Notes under the pieces: model-generated
What the model saw: only the letters and a program-made list of their open reading frames with translations
What the model was told of the DNA's origin: nothing
Databases searched by the model: none
Position numbers and translations under genes: made by a program
Shown here: positions 1 through 12,760 of the stretch, piece by piece
Layout: each line of letters starts with the position of its first letter
How positions within the stretch are numbered: the first letter of the stretch is position 1
Source of the DNA: Anisodus tanguticus
Taxonomy: Eukaryota; Streptophyta; Magnoliopsida; Solanales; Solanaceae
DNA length: 64,000 nucleotides
Reading direction: 5' to 3'
NCBI GenBank assembly: GCA_034509755.1
Contig: CM067548.1
Coordinates: forward strand, 10,623,188 to 10,687,187

Positions 1-2974
1 TATTGATTTCAATTCTTGTGTCTTTCTTCTATACTTTGATTGTTTCTTGATGTGGTTTTTTTTTGGAGGTCTAAGCTTTCATATAGTTTATGTTGCTTTG
101 AATGCCATTTATTCAATCTATCTTCTATCCTTTTAATTTTTTGTGTTTTGATTCTATTTCTTAAAGTTTCACTTTTAGGAATTGTATCATTTGAAAATTC
201 CCAATAATGAGATTTGTTGTTTGATTTGAGAGTTTCTATTTATAGACTTGAGTTCCTAGAAGTTGGTTCTATCCTATATCAAATTTTCAACTCTTCTTGA
301 GTTGTGTTGGAAGAATCACCATTGAACAGATGATATGATATCGGGGAGCACCAATAACTCTAAATAGCTCAACCGAGAACAAGCCAAGGAACTCTATGCA
401 TTGAAAGCCATGTTGATGCATTGAGAGGCTTCGGAGACCCTAGAGGACCCATATAAGAGGGCACACAATATTTGGAAGATCGCTTCGAGTGAATACAAAA
501 CCAAAGGAAGAGCTGCCCCAATCTGTGAGCCACATTTCTACTCGATGAGTCGCACAATTGGATAGTTATGAGATTCGATTGCTTCGTTCGCGACTCTCTC
601 GTGAGAGCGCAGCCCTATTCTGTGAGCCGATCCGTGGATTGGATGAAGGTCATTGTGTCGACTTTTTCAATTTGTAGACTATGGTCACATTTGGACCTAG
701 TTTGTAATAAAGCCTTATACTATAAATAGTAGTTCTAAAGGCTTAGAATATGACTTTTGATGATTGATGAATAGAATTAATTCTCTTGGTAGCTACATTG
801 TAGTGTTAGCTAGTGATTAGTGCAGTAATTAGAGTGATATCATAAATAGGGCGGATTTCTTAGTTGACTATTGAACTTATTCATGATTCTCACATGAGTT
901 ATCTCACTTGTGGAATTATCTTCATAGCATAGGTGAATTTATTGATTAATCTTTAGGAGGTATTTGGTTTGATACACCATTGGTTCCTATTGATTTCAAT
1001 TCTTGTGTCTTTCTTCTATACTTTGATTGTTTCTTGATGTGGTTTTTTTTTGGAGGTCTAAGCTTTCATATAGTTTATGTTGCTTTGAATGCCATTTATT
1101 CAATCAATCTTCTATCCTTTTAATTTTTTGTGTTTTGATTCTATTTCTTAAAGTTTCACTTTTAGGAATTGTATCATTTGAAAATTCCCAAAAATGAGAT
1201 TTGTTGTTTGATTTGAGAGTTTCTATTTATAGACTTGAGTTCCTAGAAGTTGGTTCTATCATATATCAAATTTCAACTCTTCTTGAGTTGTGTTGGAAGA
1301 ATCACCATTGAACAGATGATATGATATCGGGAGCACCAATAACTCTAAATAGCTCAACCGAGAACAAGCCAAGGAACTCTATGCATTGAAAGCCATGTTG
1401 ATGCATTGAGAGGCTTCGGAGACCCTAGAGGACCCATATAAGAGGGCACACAATATTTGGAAGATCGCTTCGAGTGAATACAAAACCAAAGGAAGAGCTG
1501 CCCCCAATGTGAGCCACATTTCTACTCGATGAGTCGCACAATTGGATAGTTATGAGATTCGATCGCTTTCTCGTTCTCGACTCGACTCTCTCTCGTGAGC
1601 TGCAGCCCTATTATGTGAGCCGATCCGTGGATTGGATGAAGGTCATTGTGTCGACTTTTTCAATTTGTAGACTATGGTCACATTTGGACCTAGTTTGTAA
1701 TAAAGCCTTATACTATAAATAGTAGTTCTCAAGGCTTAGAATATGACTTTTGATGATTGATGAATAGAGATTAATTCTCTTGGTAGCTACATTGTAGTGT
1801 TAGCTAGTGATTAGTGCAAGTAATTAGAGTGATATCATAAATAGGGCGGATTTCTTAGTTGACTATTGAACTTATTCATGATTCTCACATGAGTTATCTC
1901 ACTTGTGGAATTATCTTCATAGCATAGGTGAATTTATTGATTAATCTTTAGGAGGTATTTGGTTTGATACACCATTGGTTCCCTATTGATTTCAATTCTT
2001 GTGTCTTTCTTCTATACTTTGATTGTTTCTTGATGTGGTTTTTTTTTGGAGGTCTAAGCTTTCATATAGTTTATGTTGCTTTGAATGCCATTTATTCAAT
2101 CAATCTTCTATCCTTTTAATTTTTTGTGTTTCGATTCTATTTCTTAAAGTTTCACTTTTAGGAATTGTATCATTTGAATATTCCCATAAATGAGATTTGT
2201 TGTTTGATTTGAGAGTTTCTATTTATAGACTTGAGTTCCTAGAAGTTGGTTCTATCATATATCAAATTTTCAACTCTTCTTCTTGAGTTGTGTTGGAAGA
2301 ATCACCATTGAACAGATGATATGATATCGGGGAGCACCAATAACTCTAAATAGCTCAACCGAGAACAAGCCAAGGAACTCTATGCATTGAAAGCCATGTT
2401 GATGCATTGAGAGGCTTCGGAGACCCTAGAGGACCCATATAAGAGGGCACACAATATTTGGAAGATCGCTTCGAGTGAATACAAAACCAAAGGAAGAGCT
2501 GCCCCAATCGTGAGCCACATTTCTACTCGATGAGTCGCACAATTGGATAGTTATGAGATTCGACTGCTTCTGTTCTGCGACTCTCTCGTGAGCTGCAGCC
2601 CTATTTTGTGAGCCGATCCGTGGATTGGATGAAGGTCATTGTGTCGACTTTTTCAATTTGTAGACTATGGTCACATTTGGACCTAGTTTGTAATAAAGCC
2701 TTATACTATAAATAGTAGTTCTCAAGGCTTAGAATATGACTTTTGATGATTGATGAATAGAGATTAATTCTCTTGTAGCTACATTGTAGTGTTAGCTAGT
2801 GATTAGTGCAGTAATTAGAGTGATATCATAAATAGGGCGGATTTCTTAGTTGACTATTGAACTTATTCATGATTCTCACATGAGTTATCTCACTTGTGGA
2901 ATTATCTTCATAGCATAGGTGAATTTATTGATAAATCTTTAGGAGGTATTTGGTTTGATACACCATTGGTTCCA
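1..2974. repeat. Array A block i: monomers 1-3, left-edge variant
   Basis: Monomers 1-3 read GTCTTTCTTC just after the origin, whereas later copies read GTCATTCTTC. Monomers 1 and 2 also carry TGATTAATCTTT near the end (later TGATAAATCTTT) and GTGTTTTGATTC (later GTGTTTCGATTC). Monomer 3 has already switched at both of these, so it is transitional. Monomer 1 alone has TATCCTATATC where others read TATCATATATC or TATCGTATATC. This is the most distinct end of array A within the window and may extend leftwards. Confidence 0.85.
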
Positions 2975-3029
2975 TATTGATTTCAATTCTTGTGTCATTC
3001 TTCTATACTTTGATTGTTTCTTGATGTGG

Positions 3030-3038
3030 TTTTTTTTT
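3030..3038. repeat. Poly-T tract of monomer A, variable length
   Basis: Nine T residues lie between GATGTGG and GGAGGTC here. The run varies between copies from about 7 (38,734-38,740) to about 11 (around 14,910). Homopolymer length may reflect real slippage or sequencing error. Confidence 0.8.
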
Positions 3039-3261
3039 GGAGGTCTAAGCTTTCATATAGTTTATGTTGCTTTGAATGCCATTTATTCAATCAATCTTCT
3101 ATCCTTTTAATTTTTTGTGTTTCGATTCTATTTCTTAAAGTTTCACTTTTAGGAATTGTATCATTTGAAAATTCCCAAAAATGAGATTTGTTGTTTGATT
3201 TGAGAGTTTCTATTTATAGACTTGAGTTCCTAGAAGTTGGTTCTATCATATATCAAATTTT

Positions 3262-3278
3262 CAACTCTTCTTGAGTTG
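3262..3278. other. Perfect 6-bp hairpin in monomer A
   Basis: CAACTC at 3262-3267 and GAGTTG at 3273-3278 are reverse complements separated by TTCTT. The structure is intact in almost every array A monomer, for example 288-304 in monomer 1. No T-run follows it and no gene precedes it, so I do not call a terminator. It may be a fortuitous inverted repeat preserved by array homogenisation. Confidence 0.6.
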
Positions 3279-3369
3279 TGTTGGAAGAATCACCATTGAT
3301 GAGATGATATGATATCGGGGAGCACCAATAACTCTAAATAGCTCAACCGAGAACAAGCCAAGGAACTCT

Positions 3370-3398
3370 ATGCATTGAAAGCCATGTTGATGCATTGA
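3370..3398. repeat. Paired 9-bp direct repeat ATGCATTGA in monomer A
   Basis: Two copies of ATGCATTGA sit at 3370-3378 and 3390-3398, 20 bp apart start to start. They are conserved through the array and are the substrate of the exact 20-bp deletion seen in monomer 18. Confidence 0.85.
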
Positions 3399-3546
3399 GA
3401 GGCTTCGGAGACCCTAGAGGACCCATATAAGAGGGCACACAATATTTGGAAGATCGCTTCGAGTGAATACAAAACCAAAGGAAGAGCTGCCCCAATCGTG
3501 AGCCACATTTCTACTCGATGAGTCGCACAATTGGATAGTTATGAGA

Positions 3547-3596
3547 TTCGATCGCTTCGTTTCGCGACTCTCTCTCGTGAGCTGCAGCCCTATTCT
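3547..3596. repeat. Hypervariable CG/CT-rich block of monomer A
   Basis: Between GTTATGAGAT and GTGAGCCGATCCG almost every monomer differs, with many 1-5-bp indels, while flanks of several hundred bases barely change. Two forms recur: one rich in TCG (GATCGCTTCGTTCGCGACTC) and one rich in CTG (GACTGCTTCTGTTCTGCGAC, for example in monomers 7, 8, 22, 24 and 27). A pyrimidine run of CT units and the word GTGAGC follow. The matching interval is about 574-622 in monomer 1 and 46,201-46,248 in monomer 47. Confidence 0.85.
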
Positions 3597-3680
3597 GTGA
3601 GCCGATCCGTGGATTGGATGAAGGTCATTGTGTCGACTTTTTCAATTTGTAGACTATGGTCACATTTGGACCTAGTTTGT

Positions 3681-3703
3681 AATAAAGCCTTATACTATAA
3701 ATA
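3681..3703 (+). promoter_or_regulatory. AATAAA plus TATAAATA pair, possible LTR promoter relic
   Basis: AATAAA lies at 3681-3686 and TATAAATA at 3696-3703. The TATA word is the centre of the inverted repeat ACTAT-AA-ATAGT (3694-3705). The pair is retained in nearly every monomer. A TATA box near a polyadenylation-like signal is typical of LTRs, which would fit a retrotransposon-derived satellite, but both words are common by chance in AT-rich DNA. No downstream ORF is available to be driven, so any transcript would be non-coding satellite RNA. Confidence 0.25.
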
Positions 3704-6700
3704 GTAGTTCTCAAGGCTTAGAATATGACTTTTGATGATTGATGAATAGAGATTAATTCTCTTGGTAGCTACATTGTAGTGTTAGCTAGTGATTAGTGCA
3801 GTAATTAGAGTGATATCATAAATAGGGCGGATTTCTTAGTTGACTATTGAACTTATTCATGATTCTCACATGAGTTATCTCACTTGTGGAATTATCTTCA
3901 TAGCATAGGTGAATTTATTGATAAATCTTTAGGAGGTATTTGGTTTGATACACCATTGGTTCCATATTGATTTCAATTCTTGTGTCATTCTTCTATACTT
4001 TGATTGTTTCTTGATGTGGTTTTTTTTTGGAGGTCTAAGCTTTCATATAGTTTATGTTGCTTTGAATGCCATTTATTCAATCAATCTTCTATCCTTTTAA
4101 TTTTTTGTGTTTCGATTCTATTTCTTAAAGTTTCACTTTTAGGAATTGTATCATTTGAAAATTCCCAAAAATGAGATTTGTTGTTTGATTTGAGAGTTTC
4201 TATTTATAGACTTGAGTTCCTAGAAGTTGGTTCTATCATATATCAAATTTTCAACTCTTCTTGAGTTGTGTTGGAAGAATCACCATTGAACAGATGATAT
4301 GATATCGGGGAGCACCAATAACTCTAAATAGCTCAACCGAGAACAAGCCAAGGAACTCTATGCATTGAAAGCCATGTTGATGCATTGAGAGGCTTTCGGA
4401 GACCCTAGAGGACCCATATAAGAGGGCACACAATATTTGGAAGATCGCTTCGAGTGAATACAAAACCAAAGGAAGAGCTGCCCCAATCAATGTGAGCCAC
4501 ATTTCTACTCGATGAGTCGCACAATTGGATAGTTATGAGATTCGATCGCTTCGTTCGCGACTCTCTCTCGTGAGCCGCAGCCCCTATTCGTGAGCCGATC
4601 CGTGGATTGGATGAAGGTCATTGTGTCGACTTTTTCAATTTGTAGACTATGGTCACATTTGGACCTAGTTTGTAATAAAGCCTTATACTATAAATAGTAG
4701 TTCTCAAGGCTTAGAATATGACTTTTGATGATTGATGAATAGAGATTAATTCTCTTGGTAGCTACATTGTAGTGTTAGCTAGTGATTGATTAGTGTAAGT
4801 AATTAGAGTGATATCATAAATAGGGCGGATTTCTTAGTTGACTATTGAACTTATTCATGATTCTCACATGAGTTATCTCACTTGTGGAATTATCTTCATA
4901 GCATAGGTGAATTTATTGATAAATCTTTAGGAGGTATTTGATTTGATACACCATTGGTTCCATATTGATCTCAATTCTTGTGTCATTCTTCTATACTTTG
5001 ATTGTTTCTTGATGTGGTTTTTTTTTGGAGGTCTAAGCTTTCATATAGTTTATGTTGCTTTGAATGCCATTTATTCAATCAATCTTCTATCCTTTTAATT
5101 TTTTGTGTTTTTATTCTATTTCTTAAACTTTCACTTTTAGGAATTGTATCATTTGAAAATTCCCAAAAATGAGATTTGTTGTTTGATTTGAGAGTTTCTA
5201 TTTATAGACTTGAGTTCCTAGAAGTTGGTTCTATCATATATCAAATTTTCAACTCTTCTTGAGTTGTGTTGGAAGAATCACCATTGAACAGATGATGATA
5301 TGATATCGGGGAGCACCAATAACTCTAAATAGCTCAACCGAGAACAAGCCAAGGAACTCTATGCATTGAAAGCCATGTTGATGCATTGAGAGGCTTCGGA
5401 GACCCTAGAGGACCCATATAAGAGGGCACACAATATTTGGAAGATCGCTTCGAGTGAATACAAAACCAAAGGAAGAGCTGCCCCAATCGTGAGCCACATT
5501 TCTACTCGATGAGTCGCACAATTGGATAGTTATGAGATTCGATCGCTTCGTTTCGCGACTCTCTCGTGAGCGTGAGCTGCAGCCCTATTCTGTGAGCCGA
5601 TCCGTGGATTGGATGAAGGTCATTGTGTCGACTTTTTCAATTTGTAGACTATGGTCACATTTGGACCTAGTTTGTAATAAAGCCTTATACTATAAATAGT
5701 AGTTCTCAAGGCTTAGAATATGACTTTTGATGATTGATGAATAGAGATTAATTCTCTTGGTAGCTACATTGTAGTGTTAGCTAGTGATTAGTGCAGTAAT
5801 TAGAGTGATATCATAAATAGGGCGGATTTCTTAGTTGACTATTGAACTTATTCATGATTCTCACATGAGTTATCTCACTTGTGGAATTATCTTCATAGCA
5901 TAGGTGAATTTATTGATAAATCTTTAGGAGGTATTTGGTTTGATACACCATTGGTTCCATATTGATTTCAATTCTTGTGTCATTCTTCTATACTTTGATT
6001 GTTTCTTGATGTGTTTTTTTTTGGAGGTCTAAGCTTTCATATAGTTTATGTTGCTTTGAATGCCATTTATTCAATCAATCTTCTATCCTTTTAATTTTTT
6101 GTGTTTCGATTCTATTTCTTAAAGTTTCACTTTTAGGAATTGTATCATTTGAAAATTCCCAAAAATGAGATTTGTTGTTTGATTTGAGAGTTTCTATTTA
6201 TAGACTTGAGTTCCTAGAAGTTGGTTCTATCATATATCAAATTTTCAACTCTTCTTGAGTTGTGTTGGAAGAATCACCATTGAACAGATGATATGATATA
6301 TCGGGGAGCACCAATAACTCTAAATAGCTCAACCGAGAACAAGCCAAGGAACTCTATGCATTGAAAGCCATGTTGATGCATTGAGAGGCTTCGGAGACCC
6401 TAGAGGACCCATATAAGAGGGCACACAATATTTGGAAGATCGCTTCGAGTGAATACAAAACCAAAGGAAGAGCTGCCCCAATCTGTGAGCCACATTTCTA
6501 CTCGATGAGTCGCACAATTGGATAGTTATGAGATTCGACTGCTTCTGTTCGCGACTCTCTCTGTGAGCTGCAGCCCTATTCTGTGAGCCGATCCGTGGAT
6601 TGGATGAAGGTCATTGTGTCGACTTTTTCAATTTGTAGACTATGGTCACATTTGGACCTAGTTTGTAATAAAGCCTTATACTATAAATAGTAGTTCTCAA

Positions 6701-6950
6701 GGCTTAGAATATGACTTTTGATGATTGATGAATAGAGATTAATTCTCTTGGTAGCTACATTGTAGTGTTAGCTAGTGATTAGTGTAGTAATTAGAGTGAT
6801 ATCATAAATAGGGCGGATTTCTTAGTTGACTATTGAACTTATTCATGATTCTCACATGAGTTATCTCACTTGTGGAATTATCTTCATAGCATAGGTGAAT
6901 TTATTGATAAATCTTTAGGAGGTATTTGGTTTGATACACCATTGGTTCCA

Positions 6951-7918
6951 TATTGATTTCAATTCTTGTGTCATTCTTCTATACTTTGATTGTTTCTTGA
7001 TGTGGTTTTTTTTGGAGGTCTAAGCTTTCATATAGTTTATGTTGCTTTGAATGCCATTTATTCAATCAATCTTCTATCCTTTTAATTTTTTGTGTTTCGA
7101 TTCTATTTCTTAAAGTTTCACTTTTAGGAATTGTATCATTTGAAAATTCCCAAAAATGAGATTTGTTGTTTGATTTGAGAGTTTCTATTTATAGACTTGA
7201 GTTCCTAGAAGTTGGTTCTATCATATATCAAATTTTCAACTCTTCTTGAGTTGTGTTGGAAGAATCACCATTGAACAGATGAAACTCTAAATAGCTCAAC
7301 CGAGAACAAGCCAAGGAACTCTATGCATTGAAAGCCATGTTGATGCATTGAGAGGCTTCGGAGACCCTAGAGGACCCATATAAGAGGGCACACAATATTT
7401 GGAAGATCGCTTCGAGTGAATACAAAACCAAAGGAAGAGCTGCCCCAATCTGTGAGCCACATTTCTACTCGATGAGTCGCACAATTGGATAGTTATGAGA
7501 TTCGACTGCTTCTGTTCTGCGACTCTCTCTGTGAGCTGCAGCCCTATTCTGTGAGCCGATCCGTGGATTGGATGAAGGTCATTGTGTCGACTTTTTCAAT
7601 TTGTAGACTATGGTCACATTTGGACCTAGTTTGTAATAAAGCCTTATACTATAAATAGTAGTTCTCAAGGCTTAGAATATGACTTTTGATGATTGATGAA
7701 TAGAGATTAATTCTCTTGGTAGCTACATTGTAGTGTTAGCTAGTGATTAGTGCAAGTAATTAGAGGATATCATAAATAGGGCGGATTTCTTAGTTGACTA
7801 TTGAACTTATTCATGATTCTCACATGAGTTATCTCACTTGTGGAATTATCTTCATAGCATAGGTGAATTTATTGATAAATCTTTAGGAGGTATTTGGTTT
7901 GATACACCATTGGTTCCA
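6951..7918. repeat. Monomer A8 with a 22-bp deletion (968 bp)
   Basis: At 7282/7283 the sequence passes from GAACAGATGA directly to AACTCTAAAT, omitting the 22 bp that include the GATATCGGGGAGC stretch kept by neighbouring copies. This is the shortest complete monomer of array A. Confidence 0.85.
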
Positions 7919-10900
7919 TATTGATTTCAATTCTTGTGTCATTCTTCTATACTTTGATTGTTTCTTGATGTGGTTTTTTTTTGGAGGTCTAAGCTTTCAT
8001 ATAGTTTATGTTGCTTTGAATGCCATTTATTCAATCAATCTTCTATCCTTTTAATTTTTTGTGTTTCGATTCTATTTCTTAAAGTTTCACTTTTAGGAAT
8101 TGTATCATTTGAAAATTCCCAAAAATGAGATTTGTTGTTTGATTTGAGAGTTTCTATTTATAGACTTGAGTTCCTAGAAGTTGGTTCTATCATATATCAA
8201 ATTTTCAACTCTTCTTGAGTTGTGTTGGAAGAATCACCATTGAACAGATGATATGATATCGGGAGCACCAAATAACTCTAAATAGCTCAACCGAGAACAA
8301 GCCAAGGAACTCTATGCATTGAAAGCCATGTTGATGCATTGAGAGGCTTCGGAGACCCTAGAGGACCCATATAAGAGGGCACACAATATTTGGAAGATCG
8401 CTTCGAGTGAATACAAAACCAAAGGAAGAGCTGCCCCAATCGTGAGCCACATTTCTACTCGATGAGTCGCACAATTGGATAGTTATGAGATTTCGCTTCG
8501 TTTCGTTCTGCGACTCTCTCGTGAGCTGCAGCCCCTATTCGTGAGCCGATCCGTGGATTGGATGAAGGTCATTGTGTCGACTTTTTCAATTTGTAGACTA
8601 TGGTCACATTTGGACCTAGTTTGTAATAAAGCCTTATACTATAAATAGTAGTTCTCAAGGCTTAGAATATGACTTTTGATGATTGATGAATAGAGATTAA
8701 TTCTCTTGGTAGCTACATTGTAGTGTTAGCTAGTGATTAGTGCAGTAACTAGAGTGATATCAAAAATAGGGCGGATTTCTTAGTTGACTATTGAACTTAT
8801 TCATGATTCTCACATGAGTTTTCTCACTTGTGGAATTATCTTCATAGCATAGGTGAATTTATTGATAAATCTTTAGGAGGTATTTGGTTTGATACACCAT
8901 TGGTTCCATATTGATTTCAATTCTTGTGTCATTCTTCTATACTTTGATTGTTTCTTGATGTGGTTTTTTTTTGGAGGTCTAAGCTTTCATATAGTTTATG
9001 TTGCTTTGAATGCCATTTATTCAATCAATCTTCTATCCTTTTAATTTTTTGTGTTTCGATGCTATTTCTTAAAGTTTCACTTTTAGGAATTGTATCATTT
9101 GAAAATTCCCAAAAATGAGATTTGTTGTTTGATTTGAGAGTTTCTATTTATAGACTTGAGTTCCTAGAAGTTGGTTCTATCATATATCAAATTTTCAACT
9201 CTTCTTGAGTTGTGTTGGAAGAATCACCATTGAACAGATGATATGATATCGGGGAGCACCAATAACTCTAAATAGCTCAACCGAGAACAAGCCAAGGAAC
9301 TCTATGCATTGAAAGCCATGTTGATGCATTGAGAGGCTTCGAGACCCTAGAGGACCCATATAAGAGGGCACACAATATTTGGAAGATCGCTTCGAGTGAA
9401 TACAAAACCAAAGGAAGAGCTGCCCCAATCTGTGAGCCACATTTCTACTCGATGAGTCGCACAATTGGATAGTTATGAGATTCGATCGCTTCTCGTTTCT
9501 CGCGACTCTCGTGAGTGAGCTGCAGCCCTATTCGTGAGCCGATCCGTGGATTGGATGAAGGTCATTGTGTCGACTTTTTCAATTTGTAGACTATGGTCAC
9601 ATTTGGACCTAGTTTGTAATAAAGCCTTATACTATAAATAGTAGTTCTCAAGGCTTAGAATATGACTTTTGATGATTGATGAATAGAGATTAATTCTCTT
9701 GGTAGCTACATTGTAGTGTTAGCTAGTGATTAGTGCAAGTAATTAGAGTGATATCATAAAATAGGGCGGATTTCTTAGTTGACTATTGAACTTATTCATG
9801 ATTCTCACATGAGTTTTCTCACTTGTGGAATTATCTTCATAGCATAGGTGAATTTATTGATAAATCTTTAGGAGGTATTTGGTTTGATACACCATTGGTT
9901 CCATATTGATTTCAATTCTTGTGTCATTCTTCTATACTTTGATTGTTTCTTGATGTGGTTTTTTTTTGGAGGTCTAAGCTTTCATATAGTTTATGTTGCT
10001 TTGAATGCCATTTATTCAATCAATCTTCTATCCTTTTAATTTTTTGTGTTTCGATGCTATTTCTTAAAGTTTCACTTTTAGGAATTGTATCATTTGAAAA
10101 TTCCCAAAAATGAGATTTGTTGTTTGATTTGAGAGTTTCTATTTATAGACTTGAGTTCCTAGAAGTTGGTTCTATCATATATCAAATTTTCAACTCTTCT
10201 TGAGTTGTGTTGGAAGAATCACCATTGAACAGATGATATGATATCGGGGAGCACCAATAACTCTAAATAGCTCAACCGAGAACAAGCCAAGGAACTCTAT
10301 GCATTGAAAGCCATGTTGATGCATTGAGAGGCTTCGGAGACCCTAGAGGACCCATATAAGAGGGCACACAATATTTGGAAGATCGCTTCGAGTGAATACA
10401 AAACCAAAGGAAGAGCTGCCCCAATCCGTGAGCCACATTTCTACTCGATGAGTCGCACAATTGGATAGTTATGAGATTCTTTCGCTTTCGTTCGCGACTC
10501 TCTCGTGAGCTGCAGCCCTATTCGTGAGCCGATCCGTGGATTGGATGAAGGTCATTGTGTCGACTTTTTCAATTTGTAGACTATGGTCACATTTGGACCT
10601 AGTTTGTAATAAAGCCTTATACTATAAATAGTAGTTCTCAAGGCTTAGAATATGACTTTTGATGATTGATGAATAGAGATTAATTCTCTTGGTAGCTACA
10701 TTGTAGTGTTAGCTAGTGATTAGTGCAAGTAATTAGAGTGATATCATAAATATGGGCGGATTTCTTAGTTGACTATTGAACTTATTCATGATTCTCACAT
10801 GAGTTTTCTCACTTGTGGAATTATCTTCATAGCATAGGTGAATTTATTGATAAATCTTTAGGAGGTATTTGGTTTGATACACCATTGGTTCCATATTGAT

Positions 10901-12750
10901 TTCAATTCTTGTGTCATTCTTCTATACTTTGATTGTTTCTTGATGTGGTTTTTTTTTGGAGGTCTAAGCTTTCATATAGTTTATGTTGCTTTGAATGCCA
11001 TTTATTCAATCAATCTTCTATCCTTTTAATTTTTTGTGTTTCGATGCTATTTCTTAAAGTTTCACTTTTAGGAATTGTATCATTTGAAAATTCCCAAAAA
11101 TGAGATTTGTTGTTTGATTTGAGAGTTTCTATTTATAGACTTGAGTTCCTAGAAGTTGGTTCTATCATATATCAAATTTTCAACTCTTCTTGAGTTGTGT
11201 TGGAAGAATCACCATTGAACAGATGATATGATATCGGGGAGCACCAATAACTTAAATAGCTCAACCGAGAACAAGCCAAGGAACTCTATGCATTGAAAGC
11301 CATGTTGATGCATTGAGAGGCTTCGGAGACCCTAGAGGACCCATATAAGAGGGCACACAATATTTGGAAGATCGCTTCGAGTGAATACAAAACCAAAGGA
11401 AGAGCTGCCCCAATCTGTGAGCCACATTTCTACTCGATGAGTCGCACAATTGGATAGTTATGAGATTCGATCGCTTCGTTCGTTCGCGACTCTCGTGAGA
11501 GCTGCAGCCCTATTCGTGAGCCGATCCGTGGATTGGATGAAGGTCATTGTGTCGACTTTTTCAATTTGTAGACTATGGTCACATTTGGACCTAGTTTGTA
11601 ATAAAGCCTTATACTATAAATAGTAGTTCTCAAGGCTTAGAATATGACTTTTGATGATTGATGAATAGAGATTAATTCTCTTGGTAGCTACATTGTAGTG
11701 TTAGCTAGTGATTAGTGCAGTAATTAGAGTGATATCATAAATAGGGGGATTTCTTAGTTGACTATTGAACTTATTCATGATTCTCACATGAGTTTTCTCA
11801 CTTGTGGAATTATCTTCATAGCATAGGTGAATTTATTGATAAATCTTTAGGAGGTATTTGGTTTGATACACCATTGGTTCCATATTGATTTCAATTCTTG
11901 TGTCATTCTTCTATACTTTGATTGTTTCTTGATGTGGTTTTTTTTTGGAGGTCTAAGCTTTCATATAGTTTATGTTGCTTTGAATGCCATTTATTCAATC
12001 AATCTTCTATCCTTTTAATTTTTTGTGTTTCGATGCTATTTCTTAAAGTTTCACTTTTAGGAATTGTATCATTTGAAAATTCCCAAAAATGAGATTTGTT
12101 GTTTGATTTGAGAGTTTCTATTTATAGACTTGAGTTCCTAGAAGTTGGTTCTATCATATATCAAATTTTCAACTCTTCTTGAGTTGTGTTGGAAGAATCA
12201 CCATTGAACAGATGATATGATATCGGGAGCACCAATAACTCTAAATAGCTCAACCGAGAACAAGCCAAGGAACTCTATGCATTGAAAGCCATGTTGATGC
12301 ATTGAGAGGCTTCGGAGACCCTAGAGGACCCATATAAGAGGGCACACAATATTTGGAAGATCGCTTCGAGTGAATACAAAACCAAAGGAAGAGCTGCCCC
12401 AATCTGTGAGCCACATTTCTACTCGATGAGTCGCACAATTGGATAGTTATGAGATTCGATCGCTTCGTTTCGCGACTCTCTCGTGAGCGTGAGCTGCAGC
12501 CCTATTCGTGAGCCGATCCGTGGATTGGATGAAGGTCATTGTGTCGACTTTTTCAATTTGTAGACTATGGTCACATTTGGACCTAGTTTGTAATAAAGCC
12601 TTATACTATAAATAGTAGTTCTCAAGGCTTAGAATATGACTTTTGATGATTGATGAATAGAGATTAATTCTCTTGGTAGCTACATTGTAGTGTTAGCTAG
12701 TGATTAGTGCAAGTAATTAGAGTGATATCATAAATAGGGCGGATTTCTTA

Positions 12751-12760
12751 GTTGAGTTGA
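12751..12760. repeat. 5-bp tandem duplication GTTGA in monomer A13
   Basis: The usual CTTAGTTGACTATTG reads CTTAGTTGAGTTGACTATTG here. It is a private duplication that helps make this copy 999 bp. Confidence 0.8.

Larger units (their letters stand above)
2975..3964. repeat. Reference monomer A4 (990 bp) used for internal landmarks
   Basis: I chose this copy because it has no private indel outside the variable sites, apart from a TGATGAGATG variant at about 3298. The order of landmarks is: origin, poly-T tract (3030-3038), T-rich stretch, hairpin (3262-3278), direct repeats (3370-3398), hypervariable block (3547-3596), AATAAA and TATAAATA (3681-3703), then a tail with few landmarks. Nothing in it resembles a protein domain on either strand. 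Confidence 0.8.
2975..7918. repeat. Array A block ii: monomers 4-8
   Basis: These five monomers combine GTCATTCTTC, a pyrimidine-T form of the TTCGATTCTATTTC site, and CATGAGTTATCTC. Monomer 6 (from 4963) has private changes: TTGATCTCAATTC, GTGTTTTTATTC and TTAAACTTTC. Monomer 8 (6951-7918) is the shortest in the array at 968 bp because of a 22-bp internal deletion. Confidence 0.8.

Noticed and set aside
288..304. Hairpin CAACTC/GAGTTG as a transcription terminator
   Set aside because: The stem is only six base pairs, no T-run follows, no gene lies upstream, and the setting is eukaryotic satellite DNA.
369..557. Recurrent minus-strand ORF of about 62 codons in array A (extended to 72-96 codons in some copies)
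   Set aside because: It repeats only because the DNA repeats. Frame and length change with 1-bp indels between copies, many monomers lack it, and it has no recognisable domain or consistent start.
941..970. TTTAGGA words that resemble the plant telomere repeat TTTAGGG
   Set aside because: There is a single isolated heptamer-like word per monomer, with no tandem run, so it is not telomeric.
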